Assembly (NCBI GenBank): GCA_003993805.1
Contig: RSEF01000002.1
Location: forward strand, 9,616,667-9,680,666
DNA length: 64,000 bases
DNA from: Himantopus leucocephalus
Lineage: Eukaryota; Chordata; Aves; Charadriiformes; Recurvirostridae
Direction: 5' to 3'
Of the stretch, positions 51,415-62,190 are shown in pieces. The position numbers were made by a program, and so were the translations under genes. The notes below the pieces were generated by a model. It was not told the DNA's origin. It made no database searches and saw nothing but the letters and a program-made list of their open reading frames with translations. Each line of letters begins with the position of its first letter. Within the stretch, counting starts at the first letter, position 1.

Positions 51415-54400
51415 TAAAGCAAGGGGCTGCCCCAGCTCCGAAGAAGCACGCTAAAGCCTCCCTGAGCAAGACAGGTTGGATCCTCCCCAGATTTCAGAGA
51501 GTAAAACAGTCGGTGCCAAATGCCTTCAGACATACTGAGAGAATGTTTCTAGAAAGTATGAATTACCTGCCACTCCCAGCGACCACTAGAGGTGGCCAGC
51601 AGTCTGGTGACTGACCCTATAACTAGTCCTCCCATTTTTGCGACCCCATTGGGCAAGGTGTAGAAGAGGACCATGTATGTCTGCGGTCCTCTCCCATCCC
51701 TCACGCCACAACATGTAAAATGGTGGGGGAAATGTTTTGATGCTTCTCTGCCCTCCACCACCACCAGTTTCATCCCTCTTGTGCAATTTTCCTTTTAAGT
51801 AAACGTAGGTAAAAGCTGACCATGTTTTCTCATGTTTTCTTAAGCAGACCATTTTAAAATCACCTCCTGTTCCATCAGCTGCAGTAGATTACCAGCAGGG
51901 AGGCTTTGAGAGGAAAGTGAGCCTTGCAACAGAGCATGTCCGTGGCCTCCCGTAACCACCAGCTCTGTTAGGCAATCAGGTTTGGGAGCATTGCGGTTCT
52001 TGCCCATGCTACAGGCTTTCCTTGCACCCAGGTGCAATAATCCTCAGCAAGGGTGAAGATGCACAGGCTTTTTGTCCTCTTCTGCGTGTCTCTGCTCTGC
52101 TTCAGACAGGTGGCTCAGAGGAAGACTACTTGGTAAAAGTAAACTTGAAAGGTTTAAAACTCTTACAAAAATACAGTTGGTGCCAATGTTTCTTTCACAT
52201 CTAGTCCTGCACTCCAGAAAAAAGAAGAAAGGCAAATAAGACATGGTTTCGTAGATAAATGTAGGCAGACAGCTCGTATTTTCTTAGTTCTTATCTTTGT
52301 GTCTTTGGAAATGAATAGTGAAACTTGAAAGAAAGTTTAATAAAAGGAACACAGGCATGAGTATATGAAGGTTATTATAATGATCAGTATTCTGCATCTT
52401 TCCAATCCATTCTGCATGTGCGCGATCACCAGCAACATTTCACAAATACTTTGCTACACTATCTAACATTTTACATATACAGGTGTGCTTATACCGTATA
52501 TAGACAACAATAGGGCCCAGTCTGACTTGTGAAGCATAACAGGAATAACAAATACACGGCTGCTTTACTTGGCTACCAGGTGGAAAAAAGCTTCCCTAAA
52601 CATTTTTTGATCAAAGGCACTTTGCATCAAACAAACTTTTTGTCTGTATTTTAAAAGTTTAACTTGACTTTTCTATATTTTAAGTTTGCTTTAGGTTTTT
52701 TTTTTTCTCCTTTTTACTTAGGGCTTAAAAATCTAATAGTCAAAAGAAAGTGGTTTTGCTTTAGAAAAATAATAAATATTTTTTATATTTCTGAGAAAAA
52801 AATCATAAATTTTATCAGTTCTTAAGCTTTAAGAAATTCATCAAATAAAGAACTCTTGTTCTGGTTGAACTTGCTTGTAAGTTTTGCTACCACGTATCAT
52901 AATCCCCCATATTTTGTATTTTGTTTCATGTCTCATAGTCACTGGTGACTTTCTTAAAGCTTACCCTATTGGAATAAGGAGTTTGTTCCAAAAAATCCTT
53001 TTTCTCTTTCTATAAAAGTCTTTTGCTCTTAAGACCAAAGGATTAAGATGGGAAACATGATCAGAATGTATCTCAAACACTTTGAAACTATGCAGCAAAT
53101 AAAATGACCTGAATGGATGCTTGTATTTAAATCTTACCATTTATTGATAGCTTCACAGATTCTTAACACTTTACGTTGGCCATACTGAAGTGTTAAGAGC
53201 AAGCTTTATCGAAAGTGGATTGTACAGCTATAACAATAACAGATGGATATGCATAAAGACATGGAGTTCAGGGAGGGCCTCTGACCTTCTTGCTGTCCAG
53301 AAGACCAGGTGGTGAACAAAACAGATGGGGGAGGACAACAGAGAATAAGCAGATGTAAGGACTTCATGTCTGATGAAATCCATGTCGCTGCAGCTCCTGG
53401 CCAGTCTGGTTCACCCATGATTCCTATTGATGGATGGATCAGCGCTCCACAAACACGAACACACATGAGTTTGCAATCTCAGCTGCACGGGAAGTGTGGA
53501 CCATGCTGAGAGCAACGTTGGGTGGAAGGTATCACCTGGGGTAGATGGGCGCAGGCTGGCCCTGGGGGCATGGGCTGAGGGAGAGGGGAACTGAGTGGGG
53601 ATTTCCAGTGCTGAGCTGGAGAAAACAGGCGAGAAGGAGGAAATGCTGGCTGAGCCAAGCCGTGTGGCATGACTCCCAGAAAAGGAGTCAATATCACAGG
53701 GATCTGGAGGCATCAGAGGTGGTTTTCAACAGCTGGCTTTAACAGCTGGATCTACCTACTTTGCCGACGGTGAGACTGCACAGTAGCAGGGATGGGAGCA
53801 AACAATCTCTTGACTATCCCATACCCATGCGGGCTGGCCAGGGGGTACCTGCAGACAGCCAGAGTAACTGGGCAGACAGGCTGATTTTTAAATGGAAGCT
53901 AAACGCTTGCACAGAAGTCAAGCGCATGGGCTAAGCTGGCTGTGGGCAGAGAACCACATGCTGTACTGATACAGCCCGTGAGTCATGGGCAACATTTTCA
54001 CCAATAGCAGAACATGACTTTTTTTAATAACTCCATTAATAGTCACCCTGCAAGATCAGGCACACACTTCTTCTTGCTCAGCCTATTTGCTCTTTGCAGG
54101 AGTATTCTGCTTATGCCCAGTGAGCTCTTAATTTGCAGTCAAGTTAAAACCTGATCTGGTTCCTTCCACTGTCAAAAAAATAGCAATGTCCTCCGAATTC
54201 CTTGTTGTACAGAAGAGCCAAACCTCACCCATATGCTGGCAAGTTGCTCATTTTTGACAGCTAGTGGCTTGCAGCAAGCGTGCTTTTCCACCGTGAGGAG
54301 CCAGGTTAGGCCCAATCCTGCTAACACTTAATACTAGACATAGTCCTTCCTCAGAGAAGTCAACAGGCATAATTCATTGCAGGAAATACTACACCTATTA

Positions 54401-56616
54401 GCGTTTTGCAAACCCTTTTGGCTCAGATACTGATAGAAAGTCTCAGGTATTCTTGTTTAAGAATATGTTTGAGGCTGTGTTTCTCCTTTAGGTGTCATGC
54501 CGTATACAGCTTCATTTATCAAGGTTTAAGTACTTTCTTCCTGAGATGTTTGTATTCTTCTAGTGCCACTTCTACAATACAACCCACCATAACCTTCTTT
54601 GTGGACATATTTTAATAATAGAGTCAATAAAAATTTCAATTGCAGATACCAAAAGTAACAAATTATAAAAGTCAGCAACTTATACTTTCTAAAGTAATGA
54701 AAAAGTATTTTCATGAATGATTGTATTAAGGGGAAAAGAGTGCTCGTAATCCTATTGTAATATCTCTAACTATATCTTCTAAACCAGCAGATTTATGTTT
54801 CAAGAGGCTCTGATGCACAAAAGGGGAGAAAGCTACCAACATCTATCAAAAGATAAAACACAAAGAAGCTAATAAAAGAGTAAAACAGCAATGAAAACAG
54901 TAAAAATGACAACACCCTGGTGCACTAAAAGCTGTGTAAGTTACCAGAGGCTGCACTATATTATGGTAATAGTTTTATCAAAACATATGTAAATGTTCTG
55001 TACAAACTAATGTCATCTGCAATTTTTCCTCCTCTCATTTTTCTCTACCATGTCCCACTATGATGGCTTTTATGTCTTAGCTATTTCCAGATCTTCCTAA
55101 AGCAGGGCTCATCGCTCAAGGACGCAGACGTATATAGAGACACAGAGCCTTAGAAGTCTGCAGGTTTCCACAAGGGTAATTTTGTGGATGGGAGGAGGAC
55201 ACGGAGGCTTTGCTCGTAGGCACCAATCCGATGGAGACTGGGAGTCTGATAAATACAGAATATGGCTGGGTATAAACAGCAAAGAGATACAAAACTTAAT
55301 GGAGCTAATTTGCACCCTCAAACCATCACTTCCCTTTTCCTCGTCTCATATCTCTTTCGGTAGGAATCTCTTCAGGATACAGACCATCTATTATGGGTTT
55401 GTACAGTGCTACATCCATTGGCCTTCTACTGGGGAATCTTTATCGCCCTTTGTTGTGCTCCAGGATCCTCCCCCCGCCTCCATGACGATGGGTATATGCA
55501 CCTCAGCTCTACATTGGCTGCTAGATTCTTGGTCAGGAAACCCCCAGTACGGATGTATTATTCATGTCAGAGTCTGCTCCTGGCATATGGCATAGATACA
55601 AGCCTACCTAACCATTCAGCCTCAGGAATGTGAGCCACTCTCTGATATTGGTAATGAGGGCAAGTATGACACGGAAAAGCTACACTGAGTGTAACGCCGG
55701 GGTGGCAGAGTTGGAGCTTCAGCCCAGGACTCCCAGCCCTGAATAAACTAGGGAAGATTTTCCTAAACTATTCACATGCCTTCTTGAAGACTAACCATGA
55801 ACCCTTTGTCCAGCTCTGATCATGAGTTTTTGTGAGGTGACTGGGCCCATTCCCTCAAGCAGAGGCTCCTGGGCAGTGCGAGGCCTTTTTGTGATCCACT
55901 TTTTTCAGAAAGAGTTGGTCTTTCAGGTTGGAGAAATCTGCATCTCAGGGATTACAGAGCTTTCCCTGGAAGCTCCCATCCTTGCAGCAGTTTCTTTCCC
56001 TAGCCTGAACATGAACCCCTCTCTGCTGTGGCTGATATTCCTGGAGGGCTGGTGATGTCCGACTCTTCCTTGGGCATCAGCTCTGGGTTCTCTTTCAGCC
56101 CTGGTGGTGCCTGCCATGGATGTCCCCGGTGGTACTGAGCAGGGCTGCATGTGTTCACTCTGTTCATCAGCATCCTGGGGTGAGGACAGCTCTCCTGAGG
56201 CTCCTGGTGCACCCGGCCGTGCTCCCTCAAAGGACCAGCTGAGCAACGCCTGCAGCTTCCACCATGGCAGGAGGGGAATGCGCAGGCACCCAGCTTCACA
56301 CACTTTCTAGTTCTAAAAGTCACAAGCCATTTTATTAGGCCTTTTCTTCCCATTTTCTTACCCTGTGGTTATAGCAGCCACGGATAAGACAGGACATTTA
56401 AGTATCAAGGTTATCATCCCTCCCACCTCCATGGGGAAACCTCCCACCCCTGCCTAGACACGCTTTCTGACAGCTCAGAGCCCAGTATCCTCTTGATCCT
56501 TTGGCTAAACAACAGACCTTCACTATCACTCAGGAAACTGAGCCTTTGAACTCAAATCATGTATGTTTAAGGTGGGGAAAACCATATCTCTGTGTACGGA
56601 AAAAGAACAAGTTTTC
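51415..56616. other. Non-coding DNA, nothing recognised
   Basis: About 5.2 kb without a supported gene. Locally GC-richer parts (53520-53720 and 56040-56330) give long open frames on both strands without any recognisable domain. The open stretch at 55182-55595 (plus, 137 codons) is also unfamiliar. AT-rich sequence dominates 52560-53170. Confidence 0.5.
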
Positions 56617-56633
56617 TTTTTTTTTTTTTTTTT
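56617..56633 (+). repeat. Poly-T tract (17 T)
   Basis: An uninterrupted 17-T run followed by CTCAG, so it could act as a splice acceptor on the plus strand. No exon downstream is evident. Confidence 0.9.
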
Positions 56634-57664
56634 CTCAGTAGCAGTTTTAAGGTCTGATTAAAATAGGAGGAAACAGAAAAGCCTGGAAAATTTCAGGTTG
56701 GATTATTTCTCTGCAGCAGGAGGAAGAATCCTAAAACAGAAGGGACACCCGAGTGCCATCAAATATTCCGTAGTTTTGGCTCGGAGCATGAGCAATGACA
56801 GAGCTAACAACCCAGCTCTCTGCACTGCCACTTTTTAACGCCTGCACGTGCAGCTACTGAAGACAAAAACACTTGTTGTGTGCACACACACAAAATAACA
56901 GTGACCTGATATCTCCACCTTAATGAAATTATGTACTTCATGTAAAGATTTTTGAACTGATTTTATTGTATTACTGGCCTCTTTTTTTCTAGCAGCAGAC
57001 AATTGCTACTTTGAGAAGGATCCCTTTAAATATACTGAAGCACATTCAAAAGGCTGACAAGTTGTATTTGTGGTTTTCAAAAGAAATAATTTTTGAGTAG
57101 AGCTACCTTTTTTGGCATAAAGTAATTGGAAAGTACCATAGATATCTCAATAAAACACATCAAAAGTAACTTTCTATAGCTTGTTTTGACATGTCCACTT
57201 GTGGGTTGTATCAACTTTAACTAAACATCAGTTTTTCCCTCCGTCAGTACAAACCATTAAAAATATTCAACAGAAAAAGCAAATAGAAATAACTCAGTAC
57301 TGTGTTTGCCTATTTTCAAATAAAAGGAGATACAGAAAGGAGTGGTCACTGCAGTTGAAAGTGCATTTTTCTGATTCATATATTTGCTGTAACTATTTGC
57401 ATAGGATTTAAATGTCTAAGAAAAATACCCAACCATTTTAAAGAGAATGCTGCATTTGAAAAACCTGAAAATGCTAATCTGGTTTCATATTTACAAAGGT
57501 TTGTTTACTGTATGTGTGATCAATTCACCAAATGACAGAAAACTTTGGCAAATACAGTTTTGATGCCGAGACTCTTTGACCTGTTTATGGAGGAACAGAA
57601 ACCTTATCTGCTCTAGAACCAATCCTGAAGGAGCACATTGTGCTGATTTCATTTGAGATCTTAT
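56634..57664. other. Non-coding DNA, nothing recognised
   Basis: AT-rich sequence with no gene or repeat family recognised. Confidence 0.5.
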
Positions 57665-57712
57665 CCTTTCTCTCTCTTTCCTTCTCTCTCTTTCTCTCCC
57701 ACCCTCCCTTCC
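57665..57712 (+). repeat. Polypyrimidine (CT-rich) tract
   Basis: Forty-eight bases of C and T broken by a single A at 57701. Homopurine-homopyrimidine tracts of this length can adopt triplex (H-DNA) structure; here it is most simply a degenerate CT microsatellite. Confidence 0.88.
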
Positions 57713-58009
57713 TATGAGCACCGAATGCTAAGTTATTTCCTTGTCAAGGTTGCTTATCAGGACTAGATTTACACTTGATATCACTTTGTAAACATGTAGC
57801 AAATGGTTTATACATTAAGAGAAAAAGGGAGCAGACAGTGTTTTCATCTGAAGAGGAAACAAATCTCAAGAAAATATATGGCTGTTAATTAATATTCTAA
57901 TAAATAATAAATAAAAAATCATTCAATCACAGAACAAGCCTAGGAAACAGGCAACCAAATTAAGACTTAAAATAGGTCTGCACACTCTTTATTTATCCTG
58001 CACACTCAG

Positions 58010-58039
58010 AGGCAGTTTCTGCTCAGTAGTGCCATGCAG
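58010..58039 (+). other. Candidate 30-nt microexon
   Basis: A pyrimidine-rich acceptor (CTTTATTTATCCTGCACACTCAG, ending 58009, shown here as positions 57987-58009) is followed by a 30 nt segment and then by CAG-GTAAGT, a perfect donor beginning at 58040. The segment is divisible by three and open in at least one frame (RQFLLSSAMQ). Isolated matched splice sites this close are uncommon but do occur by chance, and no host gene is visible on the plus strand. Confidence 0.13.
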
Positions 58040-58075
58040 GTAAGTTAAATGTACTATGGAGAATCTTTTTCTCAG

Positions 58076-58089
58076 AAAAAAAAAAAAAA
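58076..58089 (+). repeat. Poly-A tract (14 A)
   Basis: A simple A run without a recognisable SINE or processed-transcript body upstream. Confidence 0.9.
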
Positions 58090-59870
58090 TGTCTCAAACA
58101 TTTCAGTGCATCATCATCTTGCAACAATGTTTAAAATGAAAATGATTGTCTTACAAGAGAACAACCTGTCTAAGGCTTCCTTATACCCAATCCAAGGTAA
58201 CTGCATCATTTGCAAAGTCAGTAGGCAATTAGGTTGGAGTTAGTCAATGAGAACGATGGAGAGATAATCTATACTGACTGGGCTTGCTTGCTGCCTATGA
58301 CCCTTGTCGAGCAATGCGTGCATAGACACACAGATTGTCCCAGTGACCTCAGTGCTTAAAGTTTCAGTTCTTAAGGATTCCTGTATCTTAAGTGCTTTTG
58401 CTGGAGAGAGACCCATGAGAGCCCAAAGCTCATTTCAGGGAAGCATAAGTCTAAGCTTGGGCCAGTATCTACAATAAAGGCAGCAATAGCATCTTCTCTA
58501 ATGCCTAAAAATGAGAACCACAGACATTTTCTGCAGACCTAGATGACCCCCAAATGAAGAATCCCAAATGGTGTGTTACAAAGAGATGAATCTGTAACAC
58601 ATTACTACTGAATAACACCTATGTAACCCAAATAACCTGTAAAAACTTATTACTGAATAAAAACACCTGTAGTGTTTTTCCATTACTAAATCCTAAAATG
58701 CATTACAAGCATTTTGTGCTGCCATGATGAAGGTATAGGAATGTATTATATTGGATTAGGCTAAGCGCTAACTGTACAGCACATTAGGTCCTCTGCATTA
58801 AATGCCCACATTCCTGCTTTTCTTCTATGGTTCATGTACATTAACACCAGGCAGCCAGCTCCTCAGCTGGCAGGAAACCATTTGTACGTGCCCTTCTTTG
58901 GGGACAGCACACTTGGAAGCAATATTCTCCTCTCCTCTCTGCTTGACCCCGGTAATTAGCTCATGGGCTCAGATTGTCTGAAGCCATCCAGGGCAGCAGA
59001 TCCCCTCCCATCATGCTCCACGGACTTAGGGAAAACAAGCAAAAGTGCAGTGATCTCACCTTGCCTTTCAGATGTGATTGTCAATGGATGAGAGGGATCT
59101 AGGGCCAGACTTGAGCCGGTTCCTGCAGCTTTGGAGAAGAGATCTTCTTTGCTGTTGTAACACTGAAATCCTAATTCTTCCTGGGTTATGTGCTACGGAC
59201 TGACAGAAAGGGAAAAGTAGATCTACTCTTCACTTCTCCTTTCTGATCTGTTTGGCTTTTCTCTCAACCTGCTCCCCATTTTCTCTCCTGCAACCTGTAT
59301 TATTTTGTCATCCTTATCATTACATCTCTGCTGTCTACTGATGTATTTCTATCTTTGTCCATTTTCTTCTGCCTTTTCTGTCTTTTTCCCTTCTCTTTCC
59401 AGAGCTGTTCTTTCAGCCAAGTCTTATCCTTATCTTCCTGTTGTGGAGTGACCAATGGGATCCTGAGGATGAAATTCCCTCCCAGGGAAGGTGCAGAAAC
59501 CCAGGGATCTCACAATCTGTTAAAAAGAAGTTGCAGTGATGCAAGATTTCCAGTGTCTTCTCCATTAAAGCTCCCAAGGCAATTCTACGAGTGAGGCGGA
59601 AGGAAGGTAGCCATGACAACTGAAGGCTTAATAGTATCTGGTGCCTTCTGCTGATGAGCCTCTTACGGACCCCAGAGTGGAAACTAATGATGCCATCTCC
59701 AGGGTGATGCATATCCTCCACTATGACCTAATGGACTAGAAAAGAAAAGGGGCAAATCTGGCATAGAGAGCATTCGTTTGAATGCAAGCCAGAAAGTTAA
59801 GATACACCATTAATCATAAACTGAAAAGGAGATATCATGCCCTATTCAGGTCCCAGAGAGAAGTAGAGGT
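58090..59870. other. Non-coding DNA; possible 3' flank of a minus-strand gene
   Basis: No coding sequence was recognised. Two small hairpins occur: TGTGTTACA/TGTAACACA at 58572-58601 (9 bp stem, 12-base loop) and GCCAGCT/AGCTGGC at 58854-58871 (7 bp stem, 4-base loop). If 59939-60142 is a terminal exon, this stretch would hold part of its 3' UTR and flank. Confidence 0.4.
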
Positions 59871-59918
59871 TGCGACCAGACCACCTAGGCTAACTGCGAC
59901 CAGACCGCCTAGGCTAAC
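59871..59918 (+). repeat. Tandem duplication of a 24 bp unit
   Basis: Two abutting 24 bp units, 59871-59894 and 59895-59918, each beginning TGCGACCAGACC and ending CCTAGGCTAAC, differ by a single A/G change. The near-identity implies a recent duplication. It lies about 20 bp past the stop codon of the candidate terminal exon, so it would fall in that gene's 3' UTR. Confidence 0.9.
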
Positions 59919-59938
59919 TCATAACTCAGAATTTGTGT

Positions 59939-60142
59939 CTATCTCTCTGAGTTGACTGCACAAGGATCCAGGCTTTGCAGATTGGCAACGTATTCTGCCT
60001 CATCAATCTCCTGAACGTAGATGACGCTGAAGGTGCCAATTCCAATGCAAAGTGCCATTGCATGTGATCTGAATATACCTCTCCATGGCCCTTCGTAAAG
60101 AGTGAACAAGATGTTGCAGAATGTGATCAATGGTATGATCAC
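59939..60142 (-). CDS. Candidate terminal coding exon of an unidentified membrane protein
   Basis: This is the strongest gene evidence in the window. On the minus strand a long pyrimidine tract ending TTGCTTTTCTTCTAAG forms a strong splice acceptor just before 60142. From there 67 codons are open in phase 0 to a TAG at 59939-59941. The predicted tail has a hydrophobic segment beginning VIIPLITFCNILF, a short linker (LYEGPWRGIFRSH), a second hydrophobic segment (MALCIGIGTFSVIYV), and an acidic hydrophilic end (QEIDEAEYVANLQSLDP). That arrangement suits the last helical hairpin and C-terminus of a multi-pass membrane protein. I did not recognise the family. Earlier exons must lie at higher coordinates, and 61336-61406 is a candidate. 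A pseudogene or chance open exon remains possible. Confidence 0.38.
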   Translation of the reverse strand: MIIPLITFCNILFTLYEGPWRGIFRSHAMALCIGIGTFSVIYVQEIDEAEYVANLQSLDPCAVNSER

Positions 60143-61335
60143 CTTAGAAGAAAAGCAATATGAAAATTGAAGGACAAGTGAGTCAAACAACAGAGCCCAC
60201 TGGTGGGACACTGCGCTTCAGACTATGGAAAGAAAATACGACTTCTTTGTGATGGTGTTATTGTGAATTCCCAGCCATTCCCCTCTTCCTTGCCAAGCTC
60301 TGCCTTTGTGAGTCTGTAGTACCATTGCATTGGGAAGAGCCCCAGGTATGACCCTAGGAATTCAAGTGACATCCCTAGCCTGTTGCTGCAATCCAGCCTG
60401 GCTGACCAGACCCTCAAGAAGCACACCCAGAGAAGGTGGACTGTGGTTCCATGAGGCAAACCAAGGCAAGAAGCCAATTACTCCTAAATATGATTGGCTC
60501 CTACTAGTGGACCTCAGTCACTGAGCATGGAAAATAGACTAAGTAAGAGAAGAAACTTTATTTTTTAATAACTCAATTAAGTTGTGCATGATTTAAGATG
60601 CTTCTGACAAGAAATGCACTTAGGAGCTCTACTATTACATCACACCAAGCAGCAATGGGATAAAGGTTAAAGTACTTAGCTTCCAAAATAGTATAGAGCC
60701 AAGATCAATCAAGTGGGAACAAGTCCTGTCTAACATGTCTGCCCATATTCTTAATAGTATAGTGGTGCATAATGCAAAATCAGATTCCCCTAGTTAATTC
60801 CGTATATGTGCCGTATAGTGCCCCTGGTAATTTCTGAGCCTTATACCAGGGAGACAGATGTCAATCAGTTGTGATTTTAACTGTAATTTCAAACTGATTC
60901 AGGTAAGAACTTAGAAGATGTGTTCAGGACTCATCTAGTTTTCTACTCTTCATGAAAAATACAGGGCAAGTTCTAAATAGCCCTCTGCTACCTTCTTCTT
61001 CATGAAGCACTTACATTTCATAGATTTTTATCTCCTGATCTCATTTCTTAGGGATTCTGAGGTCACCTGTCTATAGATTAAAATATCTGGACTCACTTTT
61101 CAGTGACATCTTCTACTTCCCATTGAAATTCATGCTTATGAAAGAAACCTTCAGAAGGTCACTTTCAGAGTCTTCCTTCACGCGGTTTTACAGGATCTTC
61201 TGTTGTGGTTAGTAATGGAGGGACAATCATAATGTCTGCACTTACACTAGCAAATTGAGCTGGAGAGGGACCATTTCTAGGCCCTGAGGCCAACTAGCAC
61301 TGCCCAGCTCACTTTCCATTAAGGCAGAGTCTTAC
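60143..61335. other. Putative intron, no exon recognised
   Basis: Lies between the two candidate minus-strand exons. A minus-strand open stretch at 60223-60477 has no convincing splice sites. Donor-like ACTTAC and ACTCAC (minus-strand sense) at about 61009 and 61093 lead into segments with stops in the relevant frames. Confidence 0.35.
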
Positions 61336-61406
61336 CTTCAAAGCGGGTGGCCATATTGAAACTGCCCATTGTGAAAAACTGCTGGTCTGTACAACCCAAA
61401 CGATCC
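61336..61406 (-). CDS. Candidate internal coding exon, unidentified
   Basis: A 71 bp minus-strand segment. The acceptor (AAGAAAATGCACAG) precedes 61406 and a consensus donor (TTTGAAG then GTAAGA) follows 61336. Two frames are fully open. One (two bases in, phase 0 out, ending SIWPPALK) joins in phase to the terminal exon at 59939-60142. The other (DRLGCTDQQFFTMGSFNMAT) has more protein-like composition but would need an intervening exon. The acceptor's pyrimidine tract is only moderate. The inferred host is the same gene as the terminal exon. Confidence 0.22.
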
Positions 61407-61759
61407 CTGTGCATTTTCTTGGTAAGAAAATTTTCTCACAGTTGGCACAGGTCAAACCCATACCAGGGACTAAACTGATAAATTAAATGTGAAAGCCCTC
61501 CTGCCTGTGATCTGGCATGTCTAGCTTACTAGTGTAGGCATAGCCGCAGGGTCAGAAAGGTATCCTGCTGCCTCCAGCAGAATTCAGGAGTGGATATTCA
61601 GGAAAGTGCTTAAGAAACAAAGTACATCATAATGCTACCATGTCATCTGATCTCTAGTTCTGGCATTCAGTAGATAAAGGTCGTCCATAAACCACATTTG
61701 TACATGGATCATCATTTTTGATGGCCACCACTCTCCATTTTGTCTGATTTGTAATTTTT
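61407..61759. other. Putative intronic DNA
   Basis: Nothing recognised, except that the ancient CR1 relic may extend leftwards into about 61715. Confidence 0.4.
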
Positions 61760-62190
61760 TTCTAGCATTTTTGAACCCACTGCATTTCCACGCTCCACCA
61801 TATCCTGTAGCAACAGGTTAGCACTTTTCTATTGTGCAAAAAAATTCTTCCTTTTCTAATTTTGAACCTGCTGCCATTATGAAAATGGTGAATCATCACC
61901 ATTTCCTCTTTATGTTCTTCACAACATTCGTGGATGTTTAGATCTCTTATCATATCCTTTCTTTATCTTCTCTTGTCCAAATTAAAGAAACCTTGTCTAT
62001 TCAGTCTCTGCTTGTATGCAAGCTGTTTCATTCCTCCAGCAATTCTTATTCCTCTTATTACCTTAGAGAACGAGTTACCAGAAATTCATGCAGTACACAA
62101 GACGTGCCATGGATTTACAGAGTGGCAGAAGGGTGTTCTTCATTTTTCTGTGATTTGTTCTGTTCTTATTGTTGGCTTGTCAACACTAAT
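61760..62190 (-). mobile_element. Ancient CR1-type LINE relic
   Basis: Antisense relic of an old amniote CR1 lineage, far more diverged than the other copies. On the plus strand, ordered landmarks match the complement of the ORF2 C-terminal region: CCACCATATCCTGTAGCAACAGGTTA-type sequence at about 61795-61820, then TTCTTCCTTTTCTAATTTTG with TGAACCTGCTGCC (61846-61875). These are followed by ATCTCTTATCATATCCTTTC (61942-61961), the CTTGTCCAAATTAAAGAAAC block, and GCAGTACACAAGACGTGCCA with ATGGATTTACAGAGTGGCA (about 62090-62130). The reading frame survives only in pieces (for example minus 61762-61953, starting MIRDL). Such old copies are shared widely among birds and reptiles. Confidence 0.78.

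Noticed and set aside
55182..55595. 137-codon plus-strand open frame
   Set aside because: No recognisable family, no promoter or splice context, and another plus-strand frame is open over part of the same stretch.
56000..56353. Overlapping minus- and plus-strand open frames in GC-rich DNA
   Set aside because: Openness in several frames at once is explained by base composition; no motif was found.
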